Shown: piece after piece, positions 22,366 to 33,424 of the stretch
How the letters are laid out: the number at the start of each line of letters is the position of its first letter
How positions within the stretch are numbered: the stretch's first letter is position 1
NCBI RefSeq assembly: GCF_000002985.6
Contig: NC_003283.11
Location: 10,416,001 to 10,480,000, forward strand
DNA: 64,000 nucleotides
Direction: 5' to 3'
Source of the DNA: Caenorhabditis elegans
Lineage: Eukaryota; Nematoda; Chromadorea; Rhabditida; Rhabditidae
Notes under the pieces: generated by a model
Seen by the model: only the letters and a program-made list of their open reading frames with translations
Databases searched by the model: none
Told to the model about the DNA's origin: nothing
Made by a program: the position numbers and the translations under genes

Positions 22366-24795
22366 TCAATATCTAACTCTGAGCTGTCTTTCAAATTTCA
22401 CAGCATTTCGTCTGTCTTCCGGATTCATTGGTCCCCAGTCACCAGTTGCTCTTATCATCACCTAAATTATTCCATAAGTAGTTTTTAAGATATATTCTTA
22501 CCACAAAAGGTTCCATATTTTTTCTTCGATCATACTCATCTCTCAAAAAGTATAAAATCACAAAGATGCATGGCATGACGAGAAGAGAATATCCTATTGG
22601 ATCAGACACAATAGAATTTTCATTAAATGCTTTTTTTTGGCCGAATGTTGCAACGATACATCCAAAAGTTACAATGAGTAGAATAGGACTGATTACAAGC
22701 CAGTTAAGCCACCAGAAGACGTTAGGAGGTCCGTGTCCCCCAATCATTGCTCTTATGTTTCTGAAATAATTTTTTGGACTAAAAACTTTTTGTTTCAAAT
22801 TATTGTGAATAGGTAAACTCTCTAAAAAAGATTCACATTTTTCGAACTTACACGGAAAATCTCTTGAATCCATACACATAAGATACCGTTATTACTTCAA
22901 CAAAAGCAATAAATATAGTGCCATATGAAGCAAATGTTTCGATACTACTCATTAGATTAATTCCTCCGTTACCCAAAAATGGTAAACTAGAAATAAGACC
23001 TGTGACACTCATAATTGCTAAAATGATAGCTCTCTTATGCCAACTCGCAAGAGCTTTTCCATATTTTCGCCGACTTCCGTTTAATCTTTCCACAATCATA
23101 GAACTTATAACCTAAACTTAGATATTGTGGACGTTTTTGTGGCTTCATTTCTACCCAAATATAACTAGAAATTCCCTGGATTGAGCATGCTGCAAGTGTT
23201 AGCCAGAATAGAAACACCCAAATGCTTCCCATTGAAGAATTTGTTAATATCTAAATAACTTTTCTGATTATTATAGATTGAACTATTTTAATATACCTCG
23301 GAGATTACACTTTCAATCATTACCGGTGTAGCGTATAGTTGAATTCTTTCACTAGCTTCCAAGTCTGGGTAATATAATCTTCCTATTTCAGCCATGAACA
23401 TGAACGAAAGTAATCCAGTGCATATGTAAAATACAAAAGAAACAATGCTAATAAGTAGAACATCTCGATGTATTTTGTTGTGAAAGTTGTTCAATGAGGC
23501 AAATTTCTGGATTCCGCCACATCCAACACTAGAAACAAATACTTTATTTTTCTGAAATTCATGATTCACACCTACTTCAATGCTCTAAGTGCATGTGCTG
23601 CAGCATCTGCCCATGACCACACCCACATCCATTTATCCTCGTAACCTTCACTTTGATAAAAGAATGCAGTAAATACGTTTGTAGTATCATTCAAAGACAT
23701 TCCATACGAAAGAAGCATTATAGTTCCCACCAATAAAAGTGTAAGAGCTACGATACCGGTTCTACCAAGAACTTTTGATCCTCCAATGGAAATTATACCA
23801 ATAATTATCCATAGACAAACTGCACATATAATAGATGTAACACTTGGCGGCTCCCAATCATTCATTGTTATGCTTCTCTGAAAGTTGCTTCGAAATGAAT
23901 ATCATACAGTCAAGTTATACAACCTTGTACATCAACCCATGAACAAAGCTCATAAATGGAGATTTTCTCTGTTGAAAACCACGGGTGGCAATTAACATTT
24001 CTTGATATTCATCACATTCTTTATCCGATCCCGGTTGAATCCATGTACATTTCGACGATAGCTTGTAATTGACACAGTAATCCCCAGATTGACTTTCCTG
24101 GCAGCTCTCCCATGGAGATGTTGACCAGATTGATTGGGAAGCATGTGTAAAAATAGTAAGATCGTAAATTGCCCAGACAGATAGACTGATTGTTCTGAAT
24201 TGAGGATTTTGAAAAAATGAGAAGTTAGGTTCAGATAAATACCTGAAAACCATTATGAAGCACATTCCTGCAGATAATCCTGCCATGGCGGGAGCCATTC
24301 TTGAGAAAACTGATAGTGGAGAAGCAGAAGCATATTGTCCAAGAGCTGTTTCAAGATAAAGAAGTGGAACAGCGATGAATACATAACAAAATGTGAATTG
24401 ATATGGAAACCATCCACCGTAATATCCACAGAGATACGGGAAAAACCAAATATTTCCAGAACATGTAACGAACGAAAGTGTGGCAGTGATAGCTTCCCAT
24501 TTTGAAGTCCACGTGGGTCCTTCCATTTTTGTATCCAACCCAATATTCTCCAGAGCTAGATTTGTCACGCTTTTGAATCCAATGTTAGAGATGGCAGTAG
24601 CATTTGAAGTTTTCTGTAGAAAACAAAAAGATTTTTGATCAGAAAATGTATATATTTTACCTTTATTGGTATTATTTCCTCTGTAGTAGTGCTTCTATTA
24701 TCATCATTTACTGTTTCGTTTGATGCTGATCTTGTAGTTTCTTCAGATTTTGTTCTAGTTTGTTTTAATTGTTTGAAATCTGAAGACGACGCCAT
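22366..24795 (-). CDS. snf-10: SLC6 (sodium:neurotransmitter symporter family) transporter, probably SNF-10
   Basis: Twelve-span transporter of the plasma membrane. Start MASSSDFKQLKQ at 24795; exons run through 24613-24245, 24190-23923, 23880-23572, 23530-23300, then four more to the stop at 22366-22368 (last exon VMIRATGDWGPMNPED). TM1 reads GNIWFFPYLCGYYGG, TM2 LETALGQYASASPL, and the long second extracellular loop has the expected cysteines (PWESCQESQSGDYC). The arginine normally found in NxWRFPY of TM1 is replaced by Phe. SNF-10 is known from memory as a sperm-activation transporter; the name is given with moderate certainty. It converges on set-22 with only 18 bases between stops. Confidence 0.75.
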
Positions 24796-24890
24796 TCACT
24801 GTTTTTATAAAACCAAAATAAACTCGTATCGAAATTGAAATTCAATTGCTCTAGTTTCTAAAAATTCACGTTTTCTAAATATTACTAAAT

Positions 24891-25086
24891 ATGATTTCAG
24901 AAGGAACGTCAAAACACTATCAAGAAGTTCATATCAATGAATTCCAAGTGACTGTTCTCAAATGTAATTTTATAATTTTTTATCACTAATTATTCTCATC
25001 TTTCAGACTCTGAAAGTATCTTCTGTTCTCGGAGTCAAATCGTATCTATAATTATCATGTTAATACAATCAGTTTGTTTCATATAA
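24891..25086 (+). CDS. candidate small two-exon gene, 50 residues
   Basis: ATG at 24891 opens MISEGTSKHYQEVHINEF, then a 43-base intron with a GTAATT donor and TTTCAG acceptor (24964-25006) keeps phase 1. The second exon ends with a hydrophobic stretch (VSIIIMLIQSVCFI) and TAA at 25084. AATAAA at 25127-25132 lies 41 bases after the stop. The compact intron, phase match and poly(A) signal support a real transcript. The protein is not recognised; a chance frame is still possible. Confidence 0.4.
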
Positions 25087-26116
25087 TAATTGTTTTTAAA
25101 AACACAGTTTTCCACAGTACATCTTCAATAAAATCATAATATCATAATATCATTCTATTTATAATTTTGTTCATACTCTTTTTTATAAAGTTAATTTCAT
25201 TGCTTCATTTGTAGACGCCCAAGACAATTTATTTAAATCTTCATCGTGGTTACGGTACCGTATACGGTTTTCAAGTTTTATGGCCGCGGCCTAGAATCCG
25301 ACAACCGTGTACTCCTCCTAGACAATTGCAGAATATAATTTTATTGCTTAATTTTTATGGAATTTGGTTCTAGAACTATAATTACTTGATTCCTAATTCA
25401 AAATTTAAATTGAAAACTCCCATATAAGTGCATTGATTCTTGTGTATTGTTTTAATCAAAATTTTGAACACGTGATGCAAAAAGGGTATTCTTGGAACGT
25501 TTTCTACTTTTTTCTCATTGGAGAAATTTTCATTGTCTCTAACGAGCGTTTTGCATTTTCTCTATCCTCTTTCCATTCACTTTCATTTCTGAAAAAGGCT
25601 TCCATCTCGATGTCTTGACGACGAATTCGTCATGTGTGAGGCTGACTGCACCATCGATTGAAAGAGACCTTCCCTGTCGTTCTCTCGTTCCCCTAACTGT
25701 CTGATATCTCATGCTCATCTGTACTCTCTCGTCGCTCGGCATTCGTCTGTTTCTCTTTTTCTTTTCCTTCTATACCTCGTGGACCCTTTCAATATTTGGT
25801 GGTAAAAACGTGATAAAACTCACTGCTCTCTGAAATTATTTTTCATTCCCACGGATCTCGTTCATATCGAATAATTTTTCTATTTTTCATTTCTTCTCAG
25901 TTTTGCCTTCATTTTTCGTTGTTTTTCGAATTTCGAAATTTTAAAAATCTTTTCGTCTAAAAGGTTTTTTTTATTTTCAGCGCGATTTTATCGTGTTCAA
26001 ATCGTTAGTAAGGATAATAAAGGAGGAATCCGAAATTTGGGTAATTGCATGTCTTGGTAAATATTTCAAATTGTACAGCAAACTCTTCAACATTAAGACT
26101 TTTCAGAATAATAACA
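25087..26116. other. intergenic region and 5' leader of pap-1
   Basis: Holds a short GC-rich repeat fragment near 25240-25315 (GGTTACGGTACCGTATACGG; GGCCGCGGCCTAG) of a type common in C. elegans. Two strong acceptors follow, TTTTCAG at 25980 and again at 26106, the latter 10 bases before the pap-1 start and a likely trans-splice site. Confidence 0.5.
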
Positions 26117-29063
26117 ATGTCGGCGACCGAAAAGGACAAAACTCCACTTTTGGGTGTTTCTCAACCCATTTCGCTAGCCCATCCAGATTCAAAAGACATT
26201 GCACAGACGACTTTATTGATAGAAACATTGAAAAAGTTTGGAAGCTATGAACCAAAAGAAGAAACAGAACAAAGAATGGAAGTACTTCGTAATTTGAATC
26301 GTCTAGTCAAAGAATGGGTTAAGAATGTAACTGCCATGAAGGTTCGTTTTTTGTTGAAATATTTAAATTTTAAAAGTATGATCTGAAATAGGTTTTTGTT
26401 TATACAATATTTATGAAAATCATCCAACGACTGGATATAATAATTGAAAATAATTAATGTTGGCTCATTGACAAAACTCAGTTTTCTAGAAGAAATTTCA
26501 AAAATACTTTTATTTTTACTGTTTAGTTGTGGAAAATTTTTAAAAATTAAATTTGACATTAAATTCGTTGTTTAATTGAAATACGTGTTGATAAAGGAAT
26601 ATATATTAACAAATTTCTAATTTTAAACTAAAACCTCAATTTTCAGATCCCGAATGGAGAGGGTGTGAATGCGGGTGGAAAACTTTTTACTTTTGGATCA
26701 TATCGTCTTGGAGTTCACAGTTCTGGTGCTGATATTGACACACTTGCTGTTGTACCACGTCATATCGATCGATCAGACTTTTTCACATCATTCAAAGAGA
26801 TGCTCAATAACGATCCAAATGTGACAGAATTGCATGGTGTTGAAGAAGCTTTCGTTCCAGTTATGAAACTTAAATATTCTGGTGTTGAGCTTGATATTCT
26901 CTTTGCTCGACTTGCTTTGAAAGAAGTACCTGATACCCAAGAGCTTTCTGATGACAACCTTCTCAGGAATTTGGACCAAGAAAGTGTTAGATCACTAAAT
27001 GGATGCAGAGTCGCTGAGCAACTGTTGAAACTGGTTCCACGTCAAAAAGAATTCTGTGTAACTCTACGAGCCATCAAACTATGGGCAAAAAATCACGGAA
27101 TTTATTCCAATTCGATGGGATTTTTTGGAGGCATCACATGGGCGATTCTCGTTGCTCGAGCTTGTCAGTTATATCCAAATGCAAGTCCATCAAGACTTGT
27201 TCATAGAATGTTCTTCATTTTCTCAACGTGGACTTGGCCTCATCCAGTAGTACTAAATGAAATGAACAACGACAGAAACGATATTCCGACACTGTGCGAG
27301 TTGGTTTGGGATCCTCGACGAAAAAATACAGATAGATTCCACGTAATGCCAATTATTACTCCAGCATTCCCAGAACAGAATTCGACTCATAATGTGACTC
27401 GATCCACCGCCACTGTTATAAAGAACGAAATATGCGAAGCCCTTGAAATTTGTCGAGATATCAGTGAAGGAAAATCGAAATGGACTGCTTTATTTGAAGA
27501 AGTCAACTTTTTCAGCAGATATAAGCATTTTATTGGTAAGTTTTCATTTTTATCACATTTCAAAATGAATTTGTGTATTTTCAGCTCTTATCATGGCTGC
27601 TCCTAACGAGGAAGAAGAATTAAACTACGGTGGTTTCCTTGAATCACGTATCCGTCTTCTTGTGCAAAGCCTTGAACGTAATCAAGATATTATAATAGCC
27701 CACAACGACCCGAATAAGCATAAACCATCTCCAAATGCAAAGTTTGATGTAAATCCAGAAAACAAGAGGGTTACTGTATGGTTTATTGGTCTTGAATTCG
27801 CGGAACATGCTAAAACTCTTGATTTGACAAATGAAATTCAACGATTCAAAACAAATGTCGAACTACAAGCGAGTAATGTGAAGGGTATTGGACCAAATTG
27901 TCAAGTGCAGGTGAGTGTTTTGTTCTGAAATATTAAAGATTAATAGAAATATCGACATTTCTGTATTACAACCAGAAATGCCGTGCAATTTCATAAGAAA
28001 TAGTGAAAAAAGTTCATTAAAAAGTAATTTAAAAATATGGAAACATTTTTGCTTTATCTGAAATAACCCTTATTTTATTTTAAAACAACTGAAAAAGTGT
28101 TCAAAAATTTCCTGTAAGATGAAGTAACTATATTTATTATTAAAAAAAAAATTTATTATTGAAACTATCGAAACATCTAACATTTTCGTTTTTCGTTGAG
28201 AAAATTTTTTTCTATATGGCCAATTCTCAATATCTCATATCAAAATCAACTTTTTTTTTTTGATAAATCTATAGCTTTCTTGTTTTTTCCGTGCATGTCC
28301 ACTTTTCTTCTTGGCTTTACGATATTCGATTTTCGACAAATTAAAAATTAACGAAAATTTCGATTTTCTCTGAAAACTTGCGTTTTCATTTAAAAAAAAA
28401 TGCTATTTTTCAAAATGTCGTGCTAAAATTAAACATGAATATTGAAATATCATTTCGAAAAAAACATATTTCTCAAAAAAATTAGCTTTCAGATTTTCAA
28501 CAAAAAATTTTGCAATAATTATTTAATAATTTCAGATTGATATGTTCTATGTAAAGAGAAACAGTCTGATTCAAGTGATTAGTGCTGCTGATCTTCGCCG
28601 TGGCCGTCGCTGGAAGAAAGTTGTTCCAATTGCTACGAATACTTCCGTCAGCAGTTCTACACCCCGAAGTGTTGTGCGAACTACAAGTACTAGCTCTGTA
28701 CCAACTACTCCAACTGGACTTGCTGCTCCAAAAACACCACTATCTGCATCAGTTTCTGCCACGAATGAACCTGATTCAACAACAAATGGTACTCCATTAT
28801 CAAGAAAACGTAGTATGGATGAAGAATCATCAACTACTGTAACTTCACAAATTTCTGATGAATCTGTACCAAAAAAGAAAACACGTGATGATACATTAGA
28901 AGAGAATAGAGTTTCAATGGTTGTTGAAGTTTCGAATGTTGTGGTTGAACAAAGAACAAAAGTTGTTCAAGAAATAGTTGATTTGCAAGCTGATAATGGA
29001 TTGAATACATCAAATGGTTTGGAAGCCAGTGAACAGAAAATGGAGGTTCCACAAAGTGTTTAA
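26117..29063 (+). CDS. pap-1: canonical nuclear poly(A) polymerase
   Basis: Adds poly(A) tails to mRNA 3' ends in the nucleus. Exons 26117-26341, 26647-27535, 27585-27910 and 28536-29063 join in frame to 655 residues. The nucleotidyltransferase core reads FGSYRLGVHSSGADIDTLAV, with the paired acidic residues in GADID and the third in VELDILFA. The central domain follows (VTLRAIKLWAKNHGIYSN; GGITWAILVARACQLYPN), then the RNA-binding domain (NPENKRVTVWFIGLEF) and a Ser/Thr-rich tail containing basic clusters (PLSRKRS; PKKKTR) that look like nuclear localisation signals. All features match metazoan PAP. No odd residues were noticed in the core. Confidence 0.92.
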
Positions 29064-30097
29064 TAATGGGTACGTTATGATTCTCAATTAAAAGAAATTT
29101 AAAAAATTGGTAATCGGAATCAGAGGTGGACTGTAATCGAAAAGTTCTGAAATTTCCGTGTTTTAAGTTTTCCACAAGGCAATTTCCGCAGTTGGAGAAC
29201 CTCAACATGTTGGTTAATTCTTAAAAATAATTTTGGAAAAATAAACTAGAAATGAGCGAAAAAGCAATTTCAACTGCATTGATAAAATTTTGATCTCACT
29301 AACAGTATTCAAAGTTTAAAGTTTAAAAAAGTAAACATTGAGGAAATTGTTAAGAACAACTCCCATGGTACCTAAAACCCAAATTTCAAAAAAACAACCA
29401 AAAATTAAGTTTGCAAAAAAAGTTGGAAAATTCAAATATTGTAAAAACAGCTGGATAAAGCTACACGAGCCGAGATTTTTCAGTAAATTTCAAAGATCGC
29501 TATTTTGAAATCAGCTTCCATAATTATCCATACATCGATTTACAAAGACGTTTTAAAATTATACCATCTTTTCAGGTGTCTACTGTCTTCAAACCAAAAG
29601 TTTTACACACTTTTTCACGCGGTTCTTTTATTCTCTCACATTTGTAATATATCATTGATAATAGTTATCAGATCGCTTCACTTTAGAGAATTTATCACCA
29701 TTTATTTGTTCGTTTTCTCTTCGTATTTGCATAAGATAATCATCCAAGTACCAATATGCATTTCTTTTGGTTTTTAACTTTGTCTTCCTCAGTATATGTT
29801 TTCTTTATTGAAACTATATGATCCTCCATTTCATTATTTTCTTGTTTTTTCTTCATCAAGTATATGCCTTCTACTTCACTTTTTTTGTCTTATGTTTCCT
29901 TCTGTTTTTTTCATGAAAAAATTTATTTATATGAGCCAAATTGGCAGCTTCATTGTTTTTTCTTTGACTTCACATACCATCGCTCTTCTCGGAATCATTT
30001 AATCTACTTGTATTTACTATTTTGCTTCTCTGTTACTATCTATCTCTGAGTTTTCAGAGAATTACATTTGCTTTGTATAAAAAAAAGCCAAAAACTC
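29064..30097. other. intergenic region downstream of pap-1, no gene seen
   Basis: About 1 kb. The second half is strongly T-rich on the plus strand. Several open frames exist only because the composition avoids stops. Confidence 0.5.
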
Positions 30098-30634
30098 TGA
30101 AAAAATCAAGAAAAAAAATCGGAGGAATCGCACTCGTTTCTTCCCCCAAAAAAGGCACGCATTCCAATTTTCTTTCCTCTTTTTCCTCATTTTTTACCAC
30201 ATTTTCTTCCTTCTCGATTTGTCGTTTTATCCACGATAAGTCATTCATCCTTTTTTTCCCTTTCTCCAACAGTCTCATAAACTTCTCCCTTCATTCATAC
30301 ATCAGTCCACGATGTCTTCTCATCCCCGTCCAAACTTACCTTTTCATTTAATTTTAATCATCTCTCAATTGTTTACTGTTTTCGGTTCAGAAAGTTTGCA
30401 ATCATTTTTGTGCACGCTCATGTTTTGTGAACGGATAATAATGGTTAATAAAAAGAGAAGACGTCCAGCTTACATTGGTTGAAATCATACAGAGAAAAAT
30501 AATACATTTATAAATAAAGAAAATGAGAAAGTTCTATGCATTATACTGCTTGACCACGGCCTTCAACATGAAGATTGCAGATTCTGGGGTATCATATGCA
30601 ACCTGAAATTAATATTATTCCAATAATGTTTTCC
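30098..30634 (-). pseudogene. duplicated 3' end of the serine carboxypeptidase gene (orphan terminal exon)
   Basis: This block repeats 34945-35470 almost base for base, apart from a few small indels. It includes the carboxypeptidase terminal exon at 30534-30602, with acceptor, the 22 codons ending AVVKQYNA and the stop, plus the downstream flank. No other exon of the gene is present, so it cannot code alone. Homology ends at 30634 exactly where the 26-base minisatellite begins. Confidence 0.85.
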
Positions 30635-31024
30635 AGAGTCACTATAATTGGTGAACGGCCAGAGTCACTATAATTGGTGAACGGCCAGAGTCACTATATT
30701 TGGTGAACGGCCAGAGTCACTATAATTGGTGAACGGCCAGAGTCACTATAATTGGTGAACGGCCAGAGTCACTATAATTGGTGAACGGCCAGAGTCACTA
30801 TAATTGGTGAACGGCCAGAGTCACTATATTTGGTGAACGGCCAGAGTCACTATATTTGGTGAACGGCCAGAGTCACTATATTTGGTGAACGGCCAGAGTC
30901 ACTATAATTGGTGAACGGCCAGAGTCACTATATTTGGTGAACGGCCAGAGTCACTATAATTGGTGAACGGCCAGAGTCACTATAATTGGTGAACGGCCAG
31001 AGTCACTATATTTGGTGAACGGCC
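30635..31024. repeat. 26-bp minisatellite, 15 units
   Basis: Fifteen head-to-tail units containing AGAGTCACTATA and GGTGAACGGCC. The units are identical except for one position (ATAATTGG or ATATTTGG). In order the variant is A A T A A A A T T T A T A A T. No indels were found. Confidence 0.95.
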
Positions 31025-31320
31025 AGAGTCAGAGAAGTTCGAGAAAAGTCAAAACTCAGAGATCCACTAATACTGTACGCGATCGTACTCTTTGCCCCGT
31101 GACTCACTCGCAATCCTCACATTATTAATGTTGTTTTGTTATCTTTTGCACCATTCAATTATAATTGCATTCCTATCCCCCGTCATTTTTACTTATCTTA
31201 TTGATTCTCCGCCTACTTCATATTGTATATAAGCCATCACCTATCTGATGGCTCTATCCTTTTCATTTAATATCAATAAATGATACAAACCCCAGCCAGC
31301 TCTGAACTCGATTAAATACA
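31025..31320. other. unique sequence between minisatellite and LINE remnant
   Basis: Contains a small hairpin, GCCATCA then TGATGGC (31233-31252), and ATAAATGATACAAACCCCAG. No gene seen. Confidence 0.4.
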
Positions 31321-31578
31321 CATAAAAAAGAAAAAACTTGGATGGGCTGGACACGTGGCGAGACGAACGGATAAACTCTGATGAACGATTGGTGCCCCCG
31401 AGACGATCAACGACCCGTTGGACGCCCACCGATGAGATGGAATGACTCTTTAAGAAAAGAAGTCACTACGCGAGACGCCTTCGGACAAGTCAAACAACTT
31501 TGGTCCACCCAAGCAAAGGACCGAAAAGCTTGGAAAGCTGCGATCCGCGCCGCAGGCGAAGAACGGATCGACTAAGTA
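31321..31578 (+). mobile_element. remnant of a LINE (RTE-like) retrotransposon, C-terminal end of the polymerase frame
   Basis: The plus strand encodes LGWAGHVARRTDKL in one frame, then, after a frame break near 31380, CPRDDQRPVGRPPMRW and AKDRKAWKAAIRAAGEERID before a stop. The order GHVAR, GRPPxRW, then A-DR-W is the typical C-terminal end of nematode LINE reverse-transcriptase proteins. Only this end is present and it carries a frameshift, so it is dead. Confidence 0.7.
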
Positions 31579-31880
31579 TCCTAAGTAAGTAATTATTTTC
31601 ACGTTCAAATAAACGTATCAAATAAAAATAATATTAATAAAATATTTAATCAATTTTTTAAACTAATATATACTCGACGTGAACATCACATCATTATGAA
31701 GTCGATGCGTAAATGAACTGTTGTATTTTAGTCATTTCTTGATTATATCGTCCACAACAACATCTACTCTGTCGTCGTTGACGTCTCTTGTGTCGGTAAT
31801 ATTATTTTTGAACGTTTTTTTCAGTCTCAGGATTGATATTGTTTCCACTTTGGAAGATCACAATTTTTTTCAGTCCCGAA

Positions 31881-33035
31881 ATGACAATTTCAAAGGAAGA
31901 CAACCTAAAATTGATCAGATTCCTTTTGGAACGACTGAGAGATCAAAATGGCCGTACAAAAATGAAACACATTTACCGCGAATACGCAATTCTCGATGGC
32001 CAAGCGTTTGAAGCACAACGTTATTACGAGCAGTGAGACAAAAATCAGAGTTCTCTTCTAATGGTTTTCATTTAGATTTGGAAGAATTGTAAACAACGAA
32101 GGAATCGTATCGAGTGACTGCTGAAGGGTTTGTTTCCCACTTTATCCTGTCTTCTGTGTATTCAATTATTTTTATTTCTAGATTGACTAAAAGCAATAAT
32201 CTCGAACAAGTGAGAGATTCATTCAAAGCTGAAGAAATCGAAGCTGATTTCCCGAATCTGGAAGAATTGAATAATACCGATGAAGCCAGAGAACATGCCT
32301 TGATTGTCAGCAAACTCCATATTGAAACACTGAAATACCTTTATCAATTGCTCTTCCTGGAAACCAATCGCGTGATAATGAATCCGATCGCTTTGGAATC
32401 ATTTAACAAAAGACAGTCTATTAACATTGATTATGTATACAGCAAAATGACTGAACTCTATAACAGAATGCTAGTCACTCAAGGAATTGAACGAGTCTTC
32501 AAATGGAATTCTCAACGACAACCGTTGGTGTTAACTGCAGAAATCTCAATGTGCAATATTAACTTAAACGATTTCCAAGATCTGGTAGAGGAACTTATCA
32601 CTACTTTGGTTTACTCGATCAAAAGATCATTTTTGATCAAGTATAGATCTGTTGAAATTGATTTTACACCGCCATTCAAAAGGCTGTGCAGACAGGAGGT
32701 TAGTTTGAGAGAAACCCCGAAACAGAAAGGTAATTGTATTCTTTGCAGGAGATGAAGAAGCCAAAAATATCTGCAATCCATTGTTCTTCGTAAAAAATCA
32801 CCTTTCTGGACAGAATCCTGATTTGGAGCTGATATGTGGGACACACAAAGTTGTGAAAGCTACAATGATGTCGAATGATCCAAAAACTTACTTCCAAGGA
32901 GACAAACAAACTATCATTGATATGCATGCGGTCAACACGATTTTTTCAGCCACGGATCAAATGAGAATTGGAACTTGCTGTGTCCATATTGAGAAGCTTT
33001 TCCAAATTTTAATGGATCTAGACGATAATACTTGA
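31881..33035 (+). CDS. unrecognised 296-residue protein
   Basis: A TTTTTTTCAG acceptor lies 8 bases before the ATG. Exons 31881-32032, 32182-32698 and 32814-33035 join in frame (phases 2 and 0). The N-terminal part (DNLKLIRFLLERLRDQNG; KMKHIYREY) has a faint look of the nematode SPK module but this is not established. The middle is helical and acidic, and the C-terminal part has HKVVKATMMSNDPKTYFQ and QMRIGTCCVHIEKLFQIL. Open frame also crosses part of the second intron, so that splice is uncertain. AATAAA occurs at 33329. The gene sits alone inside the duplication-flanked, minisatellite-rich block. Confidence 0.55.
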
Positions 33036-33420
33036 GAACTGTAACCCCCTCCCCCCATCCTCTTTTTTTTATGTCCTACTCTCTGTGGCCTTCTTTAGTT
33101 CTCCTTGTGGCTTGTTGAAATGAAACTTCTGAAAAATTCTTGTGTCTTCTACATGCCATTTTGATATTTTAAATGACATAGTAACTCCTACAGAGAGTGA
33201 ACATCAATTTTGTGAATCCTTTGAGGTACGGCTTTTATTGCGGCGCGGCAAGGTGCCTTCGACGGCCTCTGCGATCCACGCTTTTTTCGTAGTGTGGAGC
33301 GGATCTCAGAGAGTCACAATCTAGCAGAAATAAAAGTTTGCCTCAAGTATTTTCAAAAAAATGCAAAATTTTCCCATCAGGAAAACTAGATTTTCCAATA
33401 ATTTAAAAACATTTTTTTAG
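33036..33420. other. 3' flank of the unrecognised gene
   Basis: Contains a GC-rich patch at 33225-33310 (GCGGCGCGGCAAGG; GTGTGGAGCGGA) unlike its surroundings, and the AATAAA at 33329-33334. No gene seen. Confidence 0.4.
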
Positions 33421-33424
33421 TTGC

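Noticed and set aside
29505-30351. Several T-rich plus-strand frames after pap-1
   Set aside because: Open because of pyrimidine-rich composition (Phe, Leu, Ser runs); part lies in the duplicated carboxypeptidase 3' flank.
31881-32755. Reading the unrecognised gene as a pseudogene because of a stop near 32123
   Set aside because: The stop is avoided by splicing exon 1 (donor at 32033) directly to the TTTCTAG acceptor at 32181, which keeps phase 2; a 296-residue frame then results.
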